From assembly GCF_002078875.1 (NCBI RefSeq), contig NC_034420.1:1216949-1280948 (forward strand): DNA of 64,000 bases, given 5' to 3'. The notes beneath the pieces were generated by a model that saw only the letters and a list, made by a program, of their open reading frames with translations, searched no databases and was not told the DNA's origin. The DNA is from Numida meleagris (taxonomy: Eukaryota; Chordata; Aves; Galliformes; Numididae). A program made the translations under genes and the position numbers. Positions 56,861 to 64,000 of the stretch are shown here, piece after piece (within the stretch, counting starts at the first letter, position 1; every line of letters begins with the position of its first letter).

Positions 56861-57089
56861 GATGGCTTGGGTCAGTGCTGTGCTGCTCAGAGGAGACAGC
56901 TGTGCCCTGGGGAGCACGGCGAGGCAGTGCCACCACGGTGCTGGTGGCTGTGAGGATGCAGTCCCACCCCCTGTGCTCATGGCTCCATGTTCTCACCCAG
57001 CATGCCACCCTTGGTGGCATTTCCCTTTGGTCTGACCACTGGGGTGGTGGGCACTGTTGTCCCCTGGGCATGATCCAAGGTCACACAGG

Positions 57090-57215
57090 CTTAGAATAAT
57101 AGAACTATGGAATCGCTAAGGTTGGAAAAGACCTCCAAGATCATCGGGTCCAACCATCAACCCATCACCACCACCCCCACTGACCCACATCCCTCAGAGC
57201 ATCCTCTGTGCCTAT
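57090..57215 (-). repeat. CR1 LINE 3' end
   Basis: TTAGAATAATAGAACTATGGAATCGCTAAGGTTGGAAAAGACCTCC and GATCATCGGGTCCAACCATCAACCC are the inverted 3' end of a CR1 subfamily. Confidence 0.88.
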
Positions 57216-57429
57216 GGCTGTGCCATACCTGGGTGCTATCTGCGAGGCAAAAGCTGTGCCATGAATGAGGAGAACCCCTCCGAACTGCTGTTCTTAAGCC
57301 TCCTACCCACCACCTCTGTGCATCTCCAGCTCCCAGCCTTGGATCCAATGCCAAATCCTTGGGGACGGAGGCAGGGGGTGCACCATGCGGTGACAGAGAG
57401 GAGGGGGGAGTGGGACCATTGTTGAGACA

Positions 57430-57605
57430 TAAATGGTAAATCCATTAATCTTCAGAAATACAATTCACCGCGCAAAACAAAAAAGGGAAAGAGACACCTC
57501 ATTTGTTATCAGGTGCATTGTGAGAGTCAGGTTCTTTAATTATCTCACCAAATTCTACAGCCCATTCATCAAGTTTCCACCACCACGCTGCCGAGATTAC
57601 CACCC
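57430..57605. other. AT-rich island, candidate conserved non-coding element
   Basis: Unique AT-rich sequence between GC-rich blocks, including AAATCCATTAATCTTCAG, CATTTGTTATCAGGTGCATTG and TTTAATTATCTCACC. No coding frame. Confidence 0.3.
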
Positions 57606-58684
57606 ACCCACCATCTGGGGAGCGCTGGCGCGCACGCACACAGCGATGGGGATGGGGATGGAGGGACCCAGCGTGGGGAGGTGGCAGCCACTATAGGTAC
57701 ATGGCACAGTGATTGGACATATCCTGAGTGCCAGGCAGGGAACTACCCCAGCTCTCACCTCGATGGGGCTGCAGACACCTCCATGCACACCCCATGTGTG
57801 ATCCCAAGTTTGGGGGAGCATTGGTGTGGCCGCATCCAGGCTCAGCATCCATTGGGCAGGACTTTTGGTGCTGCCCCACCTGGATGGGGCTGTGCCCACC
57901 CCACTAGCCATGGGTGGGTGGGGAGGTCCTGCTGGTGGGATGGGCACCGGGAGGCGGAAAGCCATACGTGATTTGCATTGGAAGGAGCCTTAAAGGGCAC
58001 CTGAGAAGGAAGAGGAAGGTCGCAGCAGCATGAATGTGAGCAAGAAAAATGGGACCTACTGTTAGGCCTGCAGCCCCGAGCAGAGGTACCGTAGTGGTGA
58101 TCCCATGGGGGGACTGCTCTGTGCTGCTGCTCCCACAAAACCTCGATGGAGGCGAAGCAACTCCAGCCCATCTGGAGCCCAGAGCGGCTCCGGTGAGTAA
58201 TGCAGAGTGGGAGGAAGGCAGACGGCTGCCGGGAGGAGGGTGCAGAGTGTCCTGGGGTGTGGGAGCTGCGCTGGCAGTACCTGGGCCTCCGTCTCTCACC
58301 TCTCTTCCTGGAGTCATGGGGAAGGAAGGAGCCGTGGGTGCTGCTCCTGAGCTGAGGCTGTGTCTGGGGAGGGGAGAGGCAAAAAGCGCAGACGATGTCC
58401 TTAGCAAACCCTCCTGGGAGTGTGAAATCCTGAGCAGGAGCAGCCTTGCCAAGGCTGCGCATGGGGAGAGATGTTTAGGCAGAGCTGTCACTGAAATCAC
58501 CTCCTTTTTCCCCAAGGTGCCAAGAGAGGTTATTTTAAGACCTGGCATGGACCTGAACATCCCTTGGGCATGGCGAGCCAGGTCCCAGCACTGTGGGTGA
58601 CCCCACAGTGGGACATGCCTCCTGGGGGTGCTGGGGCACTGCTGCGCTCTGCCCTGCTCCTTGCTCCTGCTGCCATGGGCTGGA

Positions 58685-59065
58685 GGCATACCCTTGCACA
58701 CCCTTGTGTGTCCTCGTGAATCCTTGCACATCCTTGGGCATCCTCATGCACCCTTGCATCTTTGCACATCCTTGTGCATCTGTGCATACCCTTCTGCATC
58801 CTTGCATAGCTTGTGCATCTTTGCTCATCTTTGCATACCCTCCTGTATCCTTGCACAGCCTTGCAAATCTTGTGCATCCTTGCACATCCTTGAGCATCTT
58901 TATGCATCCTTGCACACCCTTGAACATACTTGTGCACCCTGCACACCCTAACACATCCTCACACACTCTTGTGCATCCTTGTACATCCTTGCACACCTTT
59001 GCACGCCCTTGAACATCTTTGTGCATCCTCACACAGCCTTGCACAACTTAGTGCATCCCATTGTA
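58685..59065. repeat. Minisatellite, unit about 10 bp (CCTTGTGCAT / CCTTGCACAT)
   Basis: About 35 copies of a decamer alternating TTGCACATCC and TTGTGCATCC. It explains the Cys/Lys/Asp-rich minus-strand frames. Confidence 0.92.
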
Positions 59066-59129
59066 CCCCAGCAGGGCACACACATCCAAGCACAACCCCC
59101 TCTGGTCCAGGTGGGGGGACAGGATGATG

Positions 59130-59480
59130 CAGAAGCCAAGTGTCTTTTGCTATGAATATTTGTTCTTTTCTCTGTATTTTTTTTTTTTTTTTTGGCCAAA
59201 CAAAAACATTTCTTCAGGGAATGACTGTGACTGATTACATTTGTCAGGGTTTTTATCAAGCAATTGAAAGAGCCGGAGATTTTTGGAAACCAAATAAGTG
59301 AAATATTTTGGCTGGTCAAAAATTCTTTCCCATGAAAATCCCCAGAAAATGCGGAGAGAAACTGTTGTTGAAAATTTACGGCGCAAATTGAAATGTGTTT
59401 TTCCAAGGGAAAACAGCTACGGGGAAACAAATTTGTGAGCGCCGATGCCTTCAGGCTGCTTTGCATCGAAGGCATCGCCC
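59130..59480. other. AT-rich unique block, candidate conserved non-coding element
   Basis: After a T run near 59178-59195 the sequence is unique and AT-rich: ACAAAAACATTTCTTCAGGG, GATTACATTTGTCAGGG, CAAATAAGTGAAATATTTTGGC. It stands in sharp contrast with the minisatellites on both sides. Confidence 0.35.
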
Positions 59481-59663
59481 TGCAGGAGCACCCCAGGGTG
59501 CGGATTCCTGGTGGGAGGTTTGCAGCCCCTCCTGCTCAGTGGGTGCTGTCACCTCCAGGTCATGGCTGGGGTGGGATGGGCATGGGGAGTGATGGAGGCA
59601 GGGGATGCTGGTCCCTAGGCTTTGGCTCAAGGAAAGCTGGCCAAGTCAGGCTGGGTGGCTGCA

Positions 59664-60372
59664 TCATGCCCTCGGGACACAGTGTGACACCTCCATAAGC
59701 TGTGCCGTGCGCTGGGACATTGCGCCATTCCATCACAATGCCATGTGATGGGAGACCATGTCAACACCATGGGGCTGTGCAGTGGCCTGGGACACTGTGA
59801 TACCCTACCATGGAATTGTGCCATGTGCTGGGGACACTACATGACCTTACCATGGTGCTGTGCCATGTCCTGGGGCACGGTGTCACTCCCAACATGAGAA
59901 TGTGCCTTGCTCTGGGGACATGGTGACAACACTGTGTGTGTGGACCACGTTCTGGGGATCTTGTGTCACCCCCTGATGGGGCTGTGCCATTCCTTGAGAC
60001 TCCATGTGACCCCACCATAGGTTGCACCATGCCCTGGACTACACAACAATTCATCTTAGGGCTGTGCCACGTACTGGGACACTGGGACACCACCATGGGG
60101 CTGTGACACATTCTAAGGACACTGAGTGACCCTAGCATGGAACTGTGCTATGCCCTGGGGCACTGAGTGACCCCACCATAGACTGTGCCTTGTCCTGGGA
60201 CACTGTGATGTCCCACTATGGGGCTGTGCCATGCTCTGGGGGTGCCTTGTGACCTTACCATGCTGCTGTGCCATGCCCTGGGGACGTATTGTCACCCCAG
60301 CATGGAGTTGTGCAGTGCCCTGGGACATCACAGTGCTGTGCCATGTGCTGGGACCCTGTGTGACCCTACCAC
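59664..60372. repeat. Minisatellite, unit about 45-50 bp
   Basis: About fourteen diverged copies of a unit combining ACCATGGGGCTGTGCCATG with CCCTGGGGACACTGTGTGACC. Copies vary in length by a few bases. Confidence 0.9.
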
Positions 60373-61714
60373 AGGCCTGTGGTTTGGGACTCCCAATCTC
60401 AAGACATTTCCCCGCACTTCCAGTGCTGCCCCTGCAGTTCTGTGGCCCTGAGCATCCTCCTCCTCCCAAAGCCCTGTGCATCCTGGTGTGGCCCCACAGG
60501 GTCTGATCCCTGACCCCAGAGCAGGCTGAGCTCTGTGCTGAATGAGCTGAGCTTAAAAATAGCTCGTGACCACGCAAATCACCAGCTGGCTGGGTATTAA
60601 CGCTGATGTAAATGTGGCCTGGCAAAGCTGGCAGCACCTTGCTGCCCCAGCCGCTCTTCCCTTGGTTTTGCAGCATGCAGGATTTGGCATCTGCTGGGAA
60701 GAAGCATGGGGGCAAAACGCAGAAGGAGGGAAGCAGAGCAGCAGGGGCTGCAGGCTCCCCATGCACCCGTGGCACTGGGAGCCCCTGATGGATTGGAGGG
60801 AACCAGACGAGCCCAGGGGTCCCCACCACCCCCAGCATCTCCCTCACTCCCTGCTGGTTGGAGGCACCATCCGGGCACCCAGGCTGTGCTTTCAGGGACT
60901 AAGGGTACAATGCAATGATGCCAGCCCAAGGCCAGCTGAGCAGCTGCTCTGCGCACCCTGTGCTTCCACCCCCCGGACCGTCTCAGCAGCCCGTGCCTCT
61001 GAGAAAAAGCCATTTGCCATCTCCACCGAAGCGCTGTGTGTGTCAGATGTACGGCTCCTGCGGGCACAGCAATAGTGGAGAAGAGCCAGAGCACTCCACG
61101 GGCAGGGAGAGTCATGTGAAAAATGCTCTCCTTCCCTCTTAAGATGCTTGGAAGCAGCCTGAGGGCTTTAGCACTGTGCCGCTTTGGTTTAAGTTTCTCT
61201 AATGAGGTTTGCCTTCTATTACTGTCAGGGAACATTTTTCATTGTTGAAGCCACTGTAAATGCAAAGCCTTAAAAATGAGTTTCCATTTCAGATCTGACA
61301 GCTCAGCTGCTAATGTAAAATAGAGAAAAACCACAGATCAGGCTGCCTTTTAGTGCAATTAGCCCTCCAAATGGAGCAATTTACATTGGCACACTTGTGT
61401 ATCTTCCTGCAGAAAAAAAAAAAAAGAGAGAGGGGAAAAAAAAAAAAAAAAAGCCTCATTACTTAAGCTCAGACCTTTATGAACAGAAATGAGGGGAGGA
61501 GAGAAAAAAACCCGCTGGGGAGCAGTGCCCTGGGCCGCGCGCTCCGTCCTCGTGCTGCTGGCTGCGAGACGGCGTCTCATCACCGTCACCTCTCCATCAC
61601 GCCACCGCGCCCGCGGCTGGCTCCCACGCTGGAGGCTCTCATTCATTTTTCAGTCCCTGCGAAAGCCTGCAGCGCTCTGCAGCCATCGCCCTCTCTGTCT
61701 TGTGCAGGAGGGGA
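60373..61714. other. Intergenic with AT-rich island at 61140-61480
   Basis: GC-rich unique sequence to about 61130. It is then AT-rich unique sequence (TTCTCTAATGAGGTTTGCC, TTTTTCATTGTTGAAGCC, GCTAATGTAAAATAG, TGCAATTAGCCC) ending in A-rich runs at 61412-61452. No gene seen. Confidence 0.4.
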
Positions 61715-61865
61715 GCGGCAGTGTGGTCAGTGTGGGATAGGGACCCCCATCACGGTCAGCGTGGGATGGGGACCCCCGGGATGGCCAGCATGGGATGGCA
61801 TCCCCAGCACACTCAGCACGGCAGGTGGCCCCCAGCATGGTCAGCATGGGATGGGGACCCCCAGA
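61715..61865. repeat. Short minisatellite, unit about 30-33 bp (GGTCAGCATGGGATGGGGACCCCC)
   Basis: Four to five copies of GGTCAGCGTGGGATGGGGACCCCC with small differences. Confidence 0.85.
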
Positions 61866-62439
61866 AATCTTTCCCTGAGCTCGCTCCCATGGCACTTTTA
61901 TTGACGGTGCTCACAAGGACAAGTGCCAGCTGCCTCTGGAGAAGGATGCAGGGAATGCGCGGAGAAACATCAGGGCATCCTGATACACAGGGTTGGTGAT
62001 AAATCAGCTTGGGAGCTGCTGCTGCTCCACCTCACCTCACCTTGCCTGTCTTCCTGCACCCAAGCCCCGCTCTGTCCCTACCCTTCTGCAGGTCCCTGTG
62101 CCTGTGCTGAGGCTGGCCACCAGCCTGGTCCTCCCACACAAAGCTCCCCACACAGAACCCAGCACCCAGTTCCTCCCCACCGCTGGACCCCCCAAAACGA
62201 GTCCCCCAAAGGGACCAAGCTTCTCCCAAGCCATTTCCCTTGCTGATGCTGCTGATGCATGAGCTGCTGCAGATGTCCAGTGTCACTTCCTGTGGTCTCC
62301 CACATTCATTTTATCCCCTGTGGGCTGCAGACACTCGCCCTCCCACTCCCCCATTGCCGCATGTCGCTGCTTTCATTCCTCACAGCTGGGCTCACTTTTG
62401 TCTGCTGCCGCCCGCTTCCCTTAACAGGCCCCTGCTCTC

Positions 62440-62560
62440 CTGATTGAGGGATTGTCTTTTTGGTAAAGTATTCTCCACAGCTCGGAATTATGATTCAAAT
62501 TTTTCAGCTTAAATGTGCTCTTCCAGCTGATTCAGCTCGTAATTGTTCTCAGCTTTGAGG
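62440..62560. other. Small AT-rich island
   Basis: GATTGAGGGATTGTCTTTTTGG, ATTATGATTCAAATTTTTCAGC and CAGCTCGTAATTGTTCTCAGC; unique and non-coding. Confidence 0.25.
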
Positions 62561-62774
62561 AAGTGGCCCGCTCGCTGCCAGCCTCGGCCGCTGCTTTGGG
62601 GCTGGGGATTGATCCTTGTCTGCCAGCACCAGGCTGACAATGACTTCCCTGCCCTGCACCAAACTTTGATTGACCAAGGATGTCATTCAGTGAATCCATG
62701 GCCCCTTTGAATGGAAGATGTTGGCATATACTGGTACCCTGCTGCTGTCCTTCTGTGCCAGAAGCATTGAGAAT

Positions 62775-62828
62775 CTCAGGACGGTGGTTTCCTAGGTTGG
62801 AAAAGACCTTAAGGACCACCAACCATCC
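62775..62828 (-). repeat. CR1 3' end remnant
   Basis: GGTGGTTTCCTAGGTTGGAAAAGACCTTAAGG retains only the inverted CR1 terminal block. Confidence 0.6.
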
Positions 62829-63264
62829 ATGTGACCTGCAGGGTCCTGTTGCTACGCTGTGTCCCTCAGTGCCAGATGGCAAGGAGAGCGTGGTTCAGCT
62901 CCTGGTGCACTCAAATAGTTAGACAGAAAGGTGTGAGCATCTCAGCACCTGCTTGCTCCCCATTATTTGGGACTGAGCCTGGCTGTGGTCCTGTGGCAGC
63001 CCCATACCTGGGGGACGTGCTTCTCTCCATGCTGCTGGGTCCCACAAAGATCGGTGCTTGTGGGAGGGACAGTGTGAGTACATCCTGCAGCACTGATCAT
63101 GTTTAGATTGCCCAAAACCCTCAAAGAGGGACCTGGCAGCCAGTGCTACCTGAGCCAACATCCTAGGGTTGCCCAATGCTGTGCCTCCAGTCCTCGGGCA
63201 TGTGGGAATGAGGACTGTGTTATACTGTCACTGTCCCCTCTGATCTGAGCTCTGAGCACTGCTT

Positions 63265-63418
63265 TCTTCCATCCCTTCCATCCTCCAATCTCATCCCATT
63301 CCACCCCATTCTATCTCATCTCATCGCATCACACCCCATCCCTTCCCTTCCCTTCCCATCCCATCCCATCCCATCACACCCCACCCCATTCTATCTTACC
63401 CCACCCCATCCCATCTCG
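63265..63418. repeat. CATCCC/CATTCC simple repeat
   Basis: Pyrimidine-rich pentamer-like array (CATCCCATCCCATCACACCCC), same flavour as the gap-bearing pentamer at 41.2-42.2 kb. Confidence 0.88.
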
Positions 63419-64000
63419 GTGAGCCCCTGTGGGCACAGGATGCCACCTCAGCATCAGAACAATGCTCAGTCTGTCCTACCCGTGCAGTCCCAGGATGAGC
63501 TGCTTGAGGACTTTTCCTTGGCTCAGGTCCCACCTGGGATGTCTGACATCAACTCCATGTCCCAGCAGGAGGACCAGAGATACCCAGTGACACAGGGAAA
63601 CAGGGCACTGACGCAAACATGTTCTGGCTTGTGACCACATGGGGTTTGGGTGTCCCCAGCCCTCCCTTCAGATGCCCCAGGAGAGCCTCTCTGCCCAGGG
63701 TGGGGGGCTCAGCCACCAGCTTCCCCATTGGTGTTGGGGCCAGCATCCCCCCACACAGCATCTGCTGGCTGCCTGCTTGGGGCCAGCCCTCATTCAGGAA
63801 GCTCTGCCTTCCCTTGCTGACTGCCCCCGCATGAGTCCCCCCCCTCCTCCGTTGCCTGTGGTTACTGTCGGAGCCCCTCTGTACTCTCTTCAACCCATGT
63901 TGTTTTTTTCCCTCTTTCCTTTAGCAAATCCATTCATTTGTTCTCCAGGCTCCCAGGATGAAGAGCTCTGAGAACTGCATCCTCCTCCAGCCAGTGCTGT
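63419..64000. other. Right end of window, no gene seen
   Basis: Unique GC-rich sequence. The pyrimidine tract TGTTTTTTTCCCTCTTTCCTTTAG at 63899-63923 looks like a splice acceptor on the + strand. What follows is too short to judge within the window. Confidence 0.3.

Noticed and set aside
57966..58005. Possible CR1 terminus (GATTTGCATTGGAAGGAGCCTTAAAGG)
   Set aside because: Only about 30 bases resemble the CR1 end and the terminal repeat is missing, so it is too short to call.

Overview
The window is vertebrate nuclear DNA from a bird. Evidence: at least eight CR1-type (chicken repeat 1) LINE fragments with the typical avian CR1 3' end, compact GC-rich introns as on microchromosomes, and abundant minisatellites. 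Assembly gaps (N runs) fall inside simple repeats. A galliform-like genome is plausible, but the species cannot be fixed from sequence alone.

Genes occupy the first 27 kb. (1) At 921-2606 (+) is a two-exon protease-activated-receptor (PAR)-like GPCR of 363 aa with a PAR2-type cleavage sequence, SKGR, followed by an unfamiliar candidate tethered ligand. (2) At 3389-17587 (-) is a complete 33-exon ARAP3 gene encoding 1734 aa, in order SAM, PH, PH, ArfGAP, PH, PH, RhoGAP, RA, PH and a tail. Reading frame is preserved across all 32 introns, and one intron uses a GC donor. (3) At 22729-27183 (-) is a complete six-exon START-domain gene of 266 aa, closely like STARD10. The PAR-like gene and ARAP3 converge tail to tail, and their candidate poly(A) signals lie on opposite strands only 2 bp apart.

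From 27.2 to 64 kb I find no gene I can support. A CpG-rich block at about 29.0-29.6 kb holds one Kozak-started minus-strand ORF that could be an upstream first exon. The remainder is a patchwork of minisatellites (many TGCA/CACA-rich), CR1 remnants and short AT-rich islands that stand out from the GC-rich background and could be conserved regulatory elements. By synteny with mammals (ARAP3 beside PCDH1 on human 5q31.3, with a long gene-free interval between them), this is probably the ARAP3-PCDH1 interval.

How the genes relate: ARAP3 is a PI3K-dependent GAP for Arf6 and RhoA, STARD10-type proteins move phospholipids, and PARs couple extracellular proteases to G proteins. They form no operon-like unit. 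The order PAR-like GPCR, ARAP3, STARD10-like does mirror the mammalian 11q13 block (ARAP1, STARD10, P2RY2/P2RY6), which suggests a whole-genome-duplication paralogon.
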